Positions 22,622 through 34,523 are shown, numbered from the stretch's first letter. The stretch is DNA of 64,000 bases from Ligula intestinalis (GCA_036362985.1 JAYGXS010000001.1:20285714-20349713), one strand, 5' to 3'. Notes: generated from the letters alone by a model not told the origin. Translations and numbers: made by a program.

Positions 22622-22735
22622 CTACTGCTATCTGACTATGCCTCTGATGACGAGTCCGCGGTGGATCTCGAAACGTCAGGCGAATAAAAGTATCATCCTA
22701 GCGATCGAGTTGTCTTCTTCTTCTCAAGTACTTCC
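22622..22735 (+). mobile_element. solo PLE 3' end
   Basis: A hammerhead-like motif, GTCAGGCGAATAAA, CGATCGAGTTG and TCTTCTTCTTCTC, with no PLE coding sequence next to it. The terminal string AGCGATCGAGT is shared with the minus-strand end at 43905-43985 and, nearly, with 46990-47030. Confidence 0.65.
22640..22681 (+). ncRNA. hammerhead-like ribozyme motif d (best)
   Basis: Core CTGATGA, C, helix II GAGTCC/GGATCTC (6 bp, one bulged T) with loop GCGGT, then GAAA. Helix III is the palindrome ACGT, H17 is C, and helix I is GCCT/AGGC (4 bp). Every conserved core base of the hammerhead is present apart from one extra base between A9 and helix II. Confidence 0.7.
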
Positions 22736-24235
22736 TGGGACTTGCATGTTCGCTTGTATTTGCAGCAAACTATTGGGTTATCCTACTTACCCGGCAGAGG
22801 AATTTCATACATCTGTGGGAGGTAATGCAAAATAATCTGTAGCCCCATAATCCAATTGTTTCTTTGAGTGCAGTAATGAAATGTGTCACACAGTGGAAAG
22901 TATGCAAAGCAGATGCAAGTGTAACATGAATACCGACAAGAAATAAGGGCAGATGGCAGATGAAATCTTCTTCGGAACTCAGTCAAAAAATGAGAATAAA
23001 GGGAAGAAGAAGCACGCAACAACAAACATCTTACAAGCTACAGTACCCTAAAATAAAAACACCTTACTTCAACGAAAACGACAGTTTGAATGTCACGAAA
23101 CAAGTCTCCGCAGTATTCTCCACAGAATGGTTGCCAAATTGGTGACTTGCGCGTGAGTTAAGTTCTAGTGATAGCAGACCTGTGCAGTATCTACCCCGGT
23201 ATCTCCGTCTCCGCCTATATTGCGACGACGACGATATACAGGTGACTAGAAGTGAGGTTATCGTAGTGGTTTAGGTTGGCAGGGACGACCCTTGCCACTG
23301 CAACCTTTACGTCCGGTCCCATGTGGGAAGAGAGAAAGGGGGACGCTAGGTGGAAGGAATAGTATATTCTTTGGTGGTACCTCGACACAGGACACACCTT
23401 TGTATGGGAGAAAACACGCATTGTCGGAGTTTGCCCCTCCGAAAATGGCCGAGAATTTCTTGAGGCCATGTACTCCGACGTCTCATGCATCAACCAGCAC
23501 ATACAATAAGATGGTATTTATAAACACTTGAAAGAACGGTGGAAGAGGGGAAGGCGGCAGGGCACAGGCTGACTGAGGCCACACCTGCCAATCAGGTCTC
23601 ACCCCATATAAATATTGATTTTTTCCGCACGTTTGAAATTTTCATTGTCCATTGCACATTTCCCTTTAGGCCGAAGACGAGGTGGGACACCAGATACGAA
23701 AATGGACTGATGAAAGTTGTTATATTCCGAAGAAGGTTTTCTTCTTCTTCAAATATTATATCCTGTATAGAACTAGGGGAAAATAGTTTAGAAGAAGTTG
23801 GTAGTCGGGCGAGCGTTCATCTGCACCCGAGAGAGGTGGCATCCGATGTATGAGAGTGCGGCAGTCACCACAGTGAGGTCCTGTGCGAGTCAGCCCTGAG
23901 GGTGATTGGCCAGACAGGACTAGGTTCAGCAAACACTGGCGCGTGCGCACTTGCTAGCAACCGCGAGTGTTTGTGTGCTGCACGCGGAGTTAGATCACTA
24001 CAGTATCTCCATTCCCACTTATATTGCTAAGAGGGAAATATCAAGATAGGCAGAAGTGGGTTAGGGCGCAGTGACAGAAAAATCAAAACAGTCAATTTTT
24101 ACGTGCCACAACATAGTGTAGACTTCACCAGAGCTTTAGAGATTCGTCTCTGCCGTGCCCTTCCGCACCGAGGAGAACCTTTAATAATTGGAGCATGCAG
24201 TAAGACAGGGGGATAGGAACCCCACCCGAATACAG
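22736..24235. other. no gene; weak direct repeat
   Basis: No convincing coding sequence. CAGTATCTACCCCGG and CCTATATTGCGA (23187-23225) recur about 815 bp later as CAGTATCTCCATTCCC and CTTATATTGCTA (24001-24035), a possible pair of element ends. A GC-richer patch with a GATTGGCC CCAAT box lies at 23810-23990. Confidence 0.4.
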
Positions 24236-24239
24236 ATTG

Positions 24240-27200
24240 TCTTGCGTTAAATTCCAAGGAGATAAGCACCAGGGTTAGATCTTAACTTACAGTTAGGATT
24301 GGGATTATGTTTTGAATTTTCTAAGATTATCACGCCCATTTCCATTTGAAAGAGAAACGATTAGACCAGTAGTTGTTTATTGTACACAAGGACTCAGTGC
24401 TGGTCTGAAAGCTTGACGCGCGGCAGACTCAGGGCCTGCTAGCGTGCTGTGGACGTGAATGCGTAAACAATATGCGGGAATGAGTCACTGATCGCTTGAT
24501 CGACTGCCTGGCCTGCAACAGTCTTTGGTACAGGTGACTGACTGTGCCAGAGGCAGATAAAAATCTGCTATCACGTGATCATTTCCGAGCGAGGCGCCGG
24601 TGGTGGACGGCGCTAAACTAGTTCTTATCGTGAATGATAATCCTAATCCATTTGATTTACTTTAGGATGCTGGCCTCTGAACGAACTTCTTTCCGGTGGT
24701 CTGCGAAAACTGCCCTCTGGATAATGTGACTGATTAGTTAGCGTATATTTGGTTCAGCGGTACTCCATGGAAACCGTACACAAAAATATGCTTTCTTGTA
24801 CTCAGTTGTTATCGAATAAACGTCTTCTTCCAAGGTCATTCCCAAAAAGGGCATTTTTCGGTTAAAAAATTGCATTAGGAATTTCGGAATCGAGGCTTGC
24901 TTCAACAACGCCAGAGTAATTGGATAATGTGATGTTGGTGGTTGCATTCACAGTCAAGTAGGGGCAGCTAGAGACAGCAACGAATTGAAGTCACGCTAGC
25001 CGCTTCAGTACTTCAAGGTGACACTTCATCCGACTCTCGTGACTGGACTCTCACGAGGGTGACATGCCTGCCAAACTAACAGTCGCCGATAAAATAAAAA
25101 GAAAAGAATGACTGCATACCAAAATTCATGTGATCCTGTATGCTGTTTCTAATGCGTGTTTTATTGAAGGAAATCTCGAAGTGTGAAGGTAGGATGGTAT
25201 TAGTAATCCTCTCGGAATATGCGCTTCAATCTCGTTCTCAAGGTTCTGTCAGTCATCCATATTTACTAAACAGACAGTCCTGCATTAGCTAGAGCTTTCC
25301 TTTTGAGCGTCAAAGGGAAAGAGCTTTTGCATTTGAATGAAAAGCACAGAGAGCGTATTTATTGATTAAAACAGTTTTTGAAATGATCGAGGTGGTGGCG
25401 GACGTCTGTTATCTGAGAGTTACCTGGTGAGGAACTGTTGCTCTGTGCAGTAACCGTCGGTAAAGGGGAACGTAGATATATCGATAGGTGTTAATGCTAA
25501 GAAGGTTAACCCTAACAGCTACGATCTTCTAGGCCCATGGTTCCTTTAGGTGAAGAGAGAAGACGGTGGGAAAGCCAGATTGTTAGGAATAATGTATTCT
25601 GTAGAACGATAGAAGAATAGATGGACAGAATTGGGATTCTCAGATGACCGCCGTTCGGCTGCCAGGGCCTCCATTCTGGAGTGATGAGAGCCTCAGAAAT
25701 CGCCGCAGTGTCGGTGCATGCTTTGTTACGGCGACCAATGACGCGGCTGATGTCTAGCCTAGCATGGGCGCGCGAACTTGAGATGGGCTCACGCGACTCA
25801 GCAGGCCAAAGTCGCCATGCGTCAGCACCTGATCTTAGGTTTCAAGTGACTACAAGAGGCCACTACAGCTGCATCTAGGGGTATCAATGTATTTCTGCCT
25901 CCCAGGCGATTCTGCAAAGGTAAAACTTCACCTTACTCTCTCGTACTTCAACTCTGACGAGGCCGACATGTCTGTCGAGGTTATACTCAGTGATGACAAA
26001 AACAATTAATAAGGAACACTTAAATTCATGTGGTCTGACCTGCTGATCCTAATTAGTGTTTCATTGAAGGAAAAACATACCTTAGTTGGCTGAGGACCGA
26101 CTCAGCAAATCCCGTTTCCATGTCACGAAGAAAAGGATGACGCGGCGACATGAACCAATTGTCGGACCTCCTTCCCCCTTCTCCCATCTCTGGCCCCATG
26201 ACACGAATTAATCTGGCTCCTTGACCTCCAAACGTTTCCCACTCTTTCTTAATATTGCTTGGATGTTCAAACGTTTGTCACTCTACCCTTCGTTTGTTTA
26301 CTGTACTTAGCTGAATACGAATAATCGAAAACATACGCACGCCAAATTTTATTTTCTTAAATGCCTGCATGGATATCATCTCCGGACGTAAAAATCATAG
26401 TATTAGTAATCCTCTCGGAATATGTTCTCTAATCAACTCGCAAGAGTCTTCCAGTAACCCATATTAAGTAAGCATACGGTCCTGAATTAGGTAGATTTTA
26501 AGCTTCAATAGGTAAGGAAATGGTGAACTTTGATGATAGAACCAAGGTTGAATTGATTAAGTAGTAAATGCGGGCAAATAGCTGTAACTGGGACGAATTC
26601 TTTGCTGTCATAAGCATCAGGCTCACGTGGCATAAAAGGTATTGAAAAAGACAAAATAATGCTGAAGGCTGATAAGCACGTTAAATTACTTCAACCAGGG
26701 TCCCTTATGCCCACGAAATGTTCCATCCGGTCTGTCGAATTTTGTACTTTAATTCCCATCGAAAAATTACATTATCACAGTCAATAAAGTCATTGTGAAG
26801 CCTAGCACGTGTCCATATCCACTGCCAAATTGTCTGAGCAATCGTCCTTTTACTCATGACTGACTACTAGGCATAATATATAGTCCGTAGTTTGGAAACT
26901 CTAACCGGCCGATCAAGTTCAGAATTATTCGCAAATTGAAAACTTTCTAAAAGTGAAGGATACCCTTTTACCGAGTGGAAAATATGAGGATGCTGCAACA
27001 TACTAAATTTGTTGAAATACGCGGTTAAAATACCACTTCTCACTCACTACTGGCTCCGGTCTGTTCTAATGATTTGTGTCACAACTAGATTCCTTTGAGC
27101 CGCTCTGTTTATCAGGCGCATTCTTATTTTTACGAGTTTTAAAGCTCCCCTCCAAAAAACCTCAAGGCGAAGACCTGTTCCATAAAATTCCTGTCCTTTC

Positions 27201-28390
27201 GATGCGCTACAAACTTATCTCCAAAGAGCCTCCCGAACTCCGCTGACTTTGAACTGAGATATTAGAAGACACGGAAGTTCCTGATTGTTCATTTAAACAA
27301 CTTGATGACGTAAAAATTTTATAAGGTATAACACGGTAGTCACGAATTCTGCTTGTTTATACTAGTGATAAATGGCCTCGTACCAAGAAACATATTTGAT
27401 GCCCCAGTAAGTCCACACTCAACTGTCTGTCATTCAGAAATATGATTTTGTTAAAAATCTGGTATTTTCAGGGCTGGCGAAAGTGGGCAAACTCTTACTG
27501 CTGAAACAGGAATTTTTTCCTAAGGACTACATATGCCAACAATGTGGTCTCCCTACGAAGAACTTATGGCTCCTATTACGACAAATATGCAGACCGTCTC
27601 CTTATTTCGGCTGGCGTCCGCTTTTGGAATCGTCATTTCATTGTACAGTTGAACAAATTCTGATGACACATACTGCATGATTTACCATACCGATGATATA
27701 GGTACTAGCTAAAAGCCGAGAAACATGGTTTACTGGTATTCTGCTGCTGCATGATAGCACTGCGAGGGGTTCGGCTAATCAGTGTGTCCCCCAGCTTTCT
27801 CGGTGTGCTTTCTAGTGGATAGCTCAATTTTGAAATTTCAACTTTTTAATTTCTTCATTCGCTATTAAGCTTTTTAGGCTGAGTTCAAAAAATAGCCTAC
27901 ATCGACAAAGACTAGGCTTCTAAAAATTTTTTTCGGTATTTTCTACGCATAAATTCTGTGCGCTGAATAACAATTAAAATTACTTAGTTTCAATAAAAAC
28001 ACTAAAAGACGCAATATGCGACCCCAACGCAGGGAACAAAGAATAGTTGAGCGTGCAGTACACAGCCGTATTCCACGCCGACTAAATTCTAACTTAAGCC
28101 ATTGTCTTCGTGAGGGGTAATATTCGTTGCCAGGTTACTAAAGTTAAGGACGGGTTTGTCGGGTCAAGTGGCAATTTTCAAAGCGGTGACTATGAGGACA
28201 CCGTAGTAGTTACACAACGCATCAGTGTAACCGGGAGACGTAGGGCGGAGACCTCAGTCTTGCTCCCGTTAAGGGTTCCTAAAAAGTGGGCTGGGTCAAC
28301 CAGGAAAGACATAATTTATAGGGGTTGGCGTAAAGTAAAGCCCTCGGATCTTACAAGCCGCATATGTGTCGGGGCAGCAGAAATTTAGCA
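24240..28390. repeat. unclassified long repeat, copy B
   Basis: The longest copy, interrupted only by the GC-rich insert. It matches copy 1 in its first kilobase and copy A from 26540 to 28390. No long ORF, no terminal repeat and no recognisable protein were found. The short frames in it (for example at 27483 and 28110) are not conserved in copy A and I do not regard them as genes. Confidence 0.7.
25490..25872 (+). mobile_element. GC-rich insert R, copy in plus orientation
   Basis: Begins TTAATGCTAAGAAGGTTAAC and CCTAACAGC and ends near GCCACTACAGCTGCATCTA. The related segment at 16310-16460 runs straight from GATAAATCAAGAGGTAT across this point, giving an empty site. GACCAATGACGCGG provides a CCAAT box. 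Confidence 0.6.
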
Positions 28391-29920
28391 AAACAACCTT
28401 TTAGCACGCCAATAAAAAGAAATTATGATAAAATTTCTGAAATTGCCGACCCGGATGCCGGCAATATGCGGAATATTTATATGGTTTCCTAGCAACTGCA
28501 TTTAAAAAGCGCTGCATCTATTGTGCGTTCACTACCCTTGCCGACAGCTGTCTCTCTGATGAGTGAGAATACAAAAGCTCAAGCGAATGCGATTCTTGAG
28601 AGCAACATCTGCTGTTTCACTCTTTGAGATTTCTTTATTTTCTAAACGAAAGCGCATCTGAGCAACATCCAATACGGCTGTAGTTTCAATTTTTAAGCAG
28701 CCTCAACAAAAATTTGCCTTGATTACCCTATTTTCTTTTATGAATAAAAGCCTGGATCACCTTGAATCAAGCTCTAACTTTTTTTGGCGAAACCCTGAGA
28801 GCATTTGGTGATTTGAGATCTGAAAGCTGTCTGCAAGTCATCTCATGATACATGGAAGTGGCTGGTAAGAAAGTGTTTAATGGGAACAGGAGGTTTCTAG
28901 GAAGTGTATTTCAACAACTACCAACTGCATCACTGGGTACCTTCTTTGTTGAGAAGCTGTTTACCTCTATCTATCAAAGAGAAGCTCATGGGTTACAAAT
29001 CCAAGTCCGTTTCTCCTTTGCTAGTAAATCAAAATCTGCCAGAACCAGAGCTTACAGGGATAACGTAAGGAGATTGGTAATAGAGTTCACGGCACAAAAC
29101 ACTCCTCCTAATTAAAAACGTTTCCTATGCATATTGTAGAAAACACTTGCACTTACGTGGTTATGACTTCTTAAACGAAACCCAAGTAGACGCTTATATT
29201 CTACAGTGTCATGTTTTTGACTAAAATGGGAACATAGGCTAGATTTGTAATCTGTATGCTTAATAAAAGTGATGACTGTCTCTGTGTGCGTCTCCATTGT
29301 CATTGGTCGCAAGCGTCGCACGCAAATCGTTGTTCACGCGTGCGTCCTCTGCGCAAGCAGCCCTGTCCGTTCAGCGATCATGTCGCTGTCGCCCCGACCC
29401 ATCATTCGCCCGCCGCCGCCGCCTCCCTGCAGGAGCGCTTGCGTCCCGGCCGCTTATGGGTGCCGTTGTTGGCTGCGACGACGACGACGGGCAGCCAGCA
29501 TTCACCCTGCTGCCACTGCAAGTGATAACCGACGTGACAGGTGGATGTGAATACGCCTGTGGTGGTGGGCGGGGGTGGGGACCTGGGGGGGGGGGGTGGA
29601 GGAGCAAAAAGGGCGAGGCCGCTAAGATCTCGAGGACTGGGGAACGCCGTCTACCTAGGCGTCTCCCCGTTATCATTGGTGACAGACAGCTGCTTCAGAC
29701 CAGCTGACCGTGAATCACCTGACCCACTTCCACTTAGACCCACATATTTGCGTCCAGGTCGTCGCGGCCACTTGAAACGTCACCCCCCTCCCGCCGTCAA
29801 TAATGCTCCCACATGTAACGAGGTAGCCGTCGTCATGTCAGAAACAGCGTGGGAACAGGGATATTTTCTTGAGAAGGGGAGACGATAGGCTGCAAAAGTT
29901 ATATGAAACACACAGTTCCT
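28391..29920. other. no confident gene; GC-rich patch
   Basis: AT-rich to 29280, then a CpG-rich stretch to about 29890 with CCGCCGCCGCC, several CGACG runs and a run of ten G near 29588. Many overlapping frames are open there only because of base composition. An 87-codon plus frame at 28852-29115 has no family resemblance that I can see. The patch could be a CpG island or a transposon segment. Confidence 0.35.
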
Positions 29921-29925
29921 AGAAC

Positions 29926-30386
29926 GCCTTACAATACCCTCTCACGCATGTTATTGGTGAAGATAGTTACCACTTTGGTATACCTCAAATTGGCACCAGT
30001 AAAACAGTCAGTTGCAAAGCCTTCTACTCAAATCACTTTATGATTCGAGAAGGAACTTACAACCTACTTAGACGACTCAAAACGTTGTTCCTTTAATTTG
30101 CTGTTGATATGTTTGCCAAAATAGAAAGAGAGCGATTTTGTTATTTTTGCACACACCAGAAAGAACTTCGCGCGGAAAACTACATCCACCTTAGAGACAA
30201 TATCCTTACTGATGGTGGTAATGATGATGGTCGCGGTCAACTTTTCATCTTACCATCAAGCCATACTGGGTCTCCTCGCTATATGTATGAGACAACTCAA
30301 GATGCGTTGGTTTATGTTAGACATCTTTGGGCGCCCTGATCTATTCATTACCTTCACCTGCAACCCATCATGGCCTGGAATTACTG
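29926..30386 (+). pseudogene. Helitron Rep protein, 5' part
   Basis: Part of the rolling-circle replication initiator of a Helitron. In one frame: YPLTHVIGEDSYHFGIP, VSCKAFYSNHFMIRE, a TAA at 30097, FAVDMFAKIERERF, LRAENYIHLRDN, GQLFILPSSHTGSPRYM and QDALVYVRH. A frameshift near 30325 leads to GRPDLFITFTCNPSWPGITD. This order is that of Helitron Rep proteins. The frame is cut right after ITD, where a LINE begins, and resumes at 33509. Zinc-finger sequence upstream was not recognised. Confidence 0.9.
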
Positions 30387-33300
30387 ATGGTGCGGCTTTC
30401 GAATTTGAGCCACCCATTTTTTGCTCTCCATTCACGCGGGAATTTATTATCCTATACCATCCTCTCTAATCCTCTGCTTTGTTTATCTGCATTTGTGATC
30501 ATGAGGTCATATCTACAGTACACTGATACCTTTTTAAATACACTAAAACAAGTTATTTTATCTACAACATATCACCATCCTAATATTTGTCAAATGAGGC
30601 CAATCTGTCGCATTTGCAATTCAATGTCTTCGAAAATTCGGCACACCACACGGAAAAGAACACACAGATCAGGTTGGCAACAAGGAAACAAACGTAAGCC
30701 TCTACAAGAATTGTCACTTCCAGGTTTCATGTCGACAAATTGCAGATCCCTGTTTAACAAAAGTGTCGAATTATTGGAACTCATGTTGAAAAGAGAACAT
30801 AAGAACTCTGCAGTCATCTGTCTGCAAGAAACTTGGCTTAACAGCGACATTGAGTCGGAACTCATCACCCCACAATATTTTTACGCCTATCGTTCGGACA
30901 GAAAATCCTTAACCAGCGGCAAAGGTGGTGGAGTGGCTGTCTTTTTAAACCTGCAATGGTGCACAAATTGTAAGTCCTTATTCTCTTATTCAGACGACTT
31001 AATAGACGCCATTGCTGTAGTATGCAAGCCCAGATTTTTAAGCAATTCTAAAGGCATCATTTTTGTCAGTATTTACATTCCTCCCTCTACATGCCAACGT
31101 GCTTTAGGCATCTTTTTTGATTTTCGTTCCCAAAAACTTGCTGCACTGTCTTACGAGCATGCCATAATTTTAAGCGGTGATTTCAACCATGCAAATCTTC
31201 GTCCCCTTACACTGTTAGGTTTAGACGATTTAGTCTCCTTCAACACTCGTGCCGACGCCCCTCTGGATCACATATTGACCAACCATTCCAAACTTTTTGT
31301 CATCAAAAATAGAGCACCGTTGGCAGGCTCAGATCATTCTGTGTTATTGGGCTTGCCAACCATCTATTATAGCTCTAGCAAAGGGCTGTTAGTAATTCCC
31401 GAGAGGAAACTAAGTGTTCGAGACACCTCCCCGCATAATATTTTTTTGCTCCCGACCGTCATATCTGGCAATATTTCTACCCTTCTAGAGTACTCGGATG
31501 TCAAATCATGCTGTAGACATCTCACTACTTTTTTAAACAACATTTCTAACGCCTGCTGTCCTCTTGACACTGTCATGGTTAGACCTAACAGAATATCTTC
31601 TCCCCACCTAAAAACTTTGAGACGTCAAAAGGAATTGCTCTATAACTAGGTCTGCGAGATAGACTAAAGGATCTGAATGTCCAGATAAAGCGTGAGATTT
31701 CCAGGCTGAATGACCTTTTTGTTAGTCAGCTTTTTACTTCTTCTACATCTTCCGCTCCTCTCACTTCCTCCGAAATATGGAAGAGTCTCAAATGTCTCAC
31801 TGGTCAATGCAATATACTGGCACATGTTGATGCTGACCTAGACAGCTTAAACTCAAATTTCATCCACACTCCCACCGACTCCTATCTCCCGACAAATGAT
31901 ATTCCCTTACCCCCAAGTGATTTCTCTCCAGTGTCCGTGGAAACAGTCATGAAACACCTAAACAAGGTCAAAGGTACAACAGCTGCCGGACCAGATGGCA
32001 TCTCTCAATTTCTCCTTAAATCTTGCTCTTTTTAATTAGCTCCTGTCTTGGCACATCTTATTAATTTATCTTTCATGGAGTCCAAGATTCCTGACGGCTG
32101 GCGTTCGGTCAAAATCACTCCTATCCCGAAAAAAACCACTTCAACGGGTCCCAAATCCTTTCGCCCAATTGCCTGCTCTTCTGCACTCCTCAAACTTACA
32201 GAACGAGCAGCTTTAAACATCGTTATACCATTTTCATCCAATTTTGCTGATCCCTTGCAGTTTGCGTATAAGGTTAGGCGTAGAACACTAGATGCTGTTG
32301 CTCTGGTAGTCCACTCTGCTCTTAGAGACTTGAACAAGGGGTGTCGTTCATACGCATGTGCCTTTGTTGACTACTCCTCAGCCTTCAACAGGATCCCGCA
32401 AAATCTTCTTCTTAATAAAACCTCTGCATGCGGCTCTCCTGGCTGGGCCGTCTCTTGGCTTGGGGACTATTTTACTTCCCGCCCCCAATTCGTTTAGAGC
32501 GGGAAGCGAAAATCCACGACCCTTCCCAACAATTGTAGAGTTCTGTAGGGGTCAATATTATCCCATCATTTTTTCCCCTCCATACTGCTGACCTACGATC
32601 TCCAAACGCATGTTTGTTTGGCAAATATGCTGACGAAATGGTTGTCGGCCATCCTCTCAAAAGCCAGACCCATCTTCAAACACTGAAGGATGGATTGGAC
32701 CATGTCACAGCATGGTCGTCAGAAAATGGCTTTTTACTTAATGAGAGGAAGTCAGTCCAGAGCATCTTCACGCTGCGACCCTCCTCCAGTCCTGAAACCA
32801 TCGACTTTCTGCACAACAAGGTATCCTCCTTCCGATACCTTGGTGTAACAACAGCTTACAACCTCTCATTTACTCTTCATATTGAAGACCTTTTTATTCA
32901 AATCTGCAAACTTTTATATTATATCCGCCGCTTGCGTTCTTATTGCACCCCGCAAGCCCTCATCTGGCGTTTTATAGAAGCTTGTATCCTCCCTCTCATT
33001 CTTTACTGCTCTCCAGTAACCTTTCCAGCACTACTCAAAAAGACTTAATTATTATTTAACGTATTCTCCGCATGCTCTCTTCAGCTGCCGGCTATTCCTA
33101 TGCTTTTTTTAGCTGACCTTATAATTCAGCAACATTTCAAATCGGTCAAGAATTTCGTGGACCGTATTCTTAGTGATGACGCTCACCCTCTCCATTTCGA
33201 ACTAATGGCTGCGAAGTCTTCTCGTACGACACGCCGAAACTTCCGACATATGACATGTCATACATCAGCCTACCAGAACTCAAAACTCCGATTCGTAGCA

Positions 33301-33508
33301 CGCTTCCTCACGTGTGCAGAATCGGAAATTGAGAAGCTGATGTGGTAACCGTGTCGACTTCTTACTTTGAGTTTTCTGTGATCTTTTACCTTTTACTCTG
33401 GAGTTTTTGGACCCTTAAAATGACTTTAGTTCTTGCTCTCCGTGAATGGAGCCATTTTTTGCTGAAAGTTTGATATTATCATCAAAATGAGGTTCTCATC
33501 ATCATCAT
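30387..33508 (+). mobile_element. CR1/Jockey-type LINE inserted in the Helitron
   Basis: A 3.1-kb non-LTR retrotransposon. The endonuclease (30720-31400) shows STNCRSLFNK, CLQETWL, KGGGVAVF, SIYIPPS, LSGDFNHANLR and GSDHSVLLGLP. A frameshift near 31645 leads to a linker and to AAGPDGISQF, a TAA at 32034, then VKITPIPKK, FRPIACSSALLKL and CAFVDYSSAFNRIP. Further breaks follow; LFGKYADEMVVGH at about 32610 is the catalytic box with YADD changed to YADE. The C-terminus ends at 33346 (ESEIEKLMW). The 3' end carries a (TCA)n tail at 33496-33508. ORF1 was not identified, so it is probably 5'-truncated. Confidence 0.9.
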
Positions 33509-34020
33509 TATGAGCTGTTTCCCAGTCAAAAGCCAAAGGATCGCCACGATTTGTCCGCACGGGTATTCCAGCTTAAGTTGAAAACCATGATGTGACTCAT
33601 CACAAAATTCAAAGTTGTCGGTGATGGTCAATGTCACATGTACACTGTAGAGCGGCAAAAGTGAGAACTGCCCCACGCTCACATTTTGGTTTGGCTAAAG
33701 GATAAATTGTACTCTTCTGATGTCTACAAATTCACATGCACAGAGTTACCTTACAGGTTCGTTGACCTTGTTCTGTTTGAAACGATCAAAACTCAAATGG
33801 TGCATGGCCCATGTGGTGAGATAAATCCCAACAGCCCTTGCATGAAGGATGGAAAATGTACCAAGAAATATCCCAAACGATTCCTAGATGCAACTCAGAC
33901 TGATGAGAATTGTTATCCACTCCACAGAAGGCGACAACCTGAGATTGGTGGATTCGAAGCTGTTATCAATGAAAGGCAAAACTGTAGTGTGGTAATTGAT
34001 AACCGTTGGATTGTGCCGCA
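33509..34020 (+). pseudogene. Helitron Rep protein, 3' part
   Basis: Resumes exactly where 30386 stopped: ELFPSQKPKDRHDLSARVF then QLKLK, a TGA, ITKFKVVGDGQCHMYTVERQ, a TGA where an arginine is expected, then ELPHAHILVWLKDKL. PHAH is the HUH metal-binding motif of the relaxase. Further on come MVHGPCGEINPNSPCMKDG, KCTKKYPKRF and VIDNRWIVPH. After this the protein diverges: the second catalytic tyrosine motif and the whole helicase domain are missing. Two stops and the deletion show it is dead. Confidence 0.9.
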
Positions 34021-34078
34021 TTGTACATACGTTACGTTTGTATCATACTTTTGAAGTTAGGTTTTTTTCCACTTGAAA

Positions 34079-34157
34079 CAAACTCTCTATCTCGCCCAGT
34101 ATTGACAAAACACAAAATTGAAACAAAACCAATACTGGCTGCAAAATAGGGAGTTTG
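34079..34157. repeat. inverted repeat at the head of a short repeat
   Basis: CAAACTCTCTATCTCGCCCA followed by GTATTG is answered by CAATACTGGCTGCAAAATAG followed by GGAGTTTG, giving imperfect arms of about 26-28 nt with a spacer of about 25 nt. Confidence 0.65.
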
Positions 34158-34247
34158 TTTTAGGTTTTTTCCGGTCTTCGAAATTTTGGAAGGCGCCCCA
34201 GAGGTGCTTTACCAACTCTTTAAAATTGCCTGTAAACTGGCATAATT
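34126..34247 (+). mobile_element. short interspersed repeat, copy 1
   Basis: ACCAATACTGG, GTTTGTTTTAGGTTTTTTCC, GGTCTTCGA, GGAAGGCGCCC, GGTGC, ACCAACTCTTTA and GCCTGTAAACTGGCATAAT. The same string lies in reverse at 49275-49424, where it is a clean insertion into a LINE. No coding sequence. Confidence 0.75.
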
Positions 34248-34487
34248 ATCATATAAATATGCATATATGTATTGCCCCCTACTGTCAAAAGTGTTCAACG
34301 CCCTTTTTTTTCAGTTATTTTACGATTTGCCATCGCTGCTGTCTGCGCAATGACACCTTTTGGGCATACACATACTACTCATCGGGTCAAAACAACCTCA
34401 GAAATTCTGACCTACTCACCTTCTACTAACTAATAATTTTAGGAGGTTCTCATATATGGTTTGCCTACATAAGAGACAACAACATTT

Positions 34488-34523
34488 AAGGAAACCCAAG
34501 GCGAAGCCGGGCTTCCACGCTAG
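34488..34523 (+). mobile_element. Helitron 3' terminus
   Basis: AACCC, AA, GGC-GAA-GCC, GGG forms a short hairpin (CCC/GGG and GGC/GCC around GAA), followed about 10 nt later by CTAG and then T. A hairpin and CTRR followed by T is the standard 3' end of Helitrons, and it lies downstream of the Rep fragments in the expected orientation. Confidence 0.7.

Larger units (their letters stand above)
17370..22622. repeat. unclassified long repeat, copy A (interrupted)
   Basis: The first kilobase matches copy 1. The section 18940-20620 plus 21710-22620 matches 26540-28390 of copy B, for example CAGAATTATTC, GAAAACTTT, AAAATTACTTAGTTTCAATA and GACACCGTAGTAGTT. Three insertions interrupt it: a mariner-like element (18502-18902), a PLE (20622-21708) and a GC-rich R insert (21915-22428). 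It encodes no protein I recognise, so its class is unknown. Confidence 0.7.

Noticed and set aside
22396..25517. A 3.1-kb DNA transposon with TIR TGTTAGGGTTAACC
   Set aside because: The inverted TGTTAGGGTTAACC strings belong to two oppositely oriented R inserts whose similarity continues beyond the string, so they are not element ends.
29297..29888. Overlapping frames of 90-136 codons as a proline/arginine-rich protein
   Set aside because: Five frames on both strands are open at once because of CpG-rich composition; none shows a family signature.
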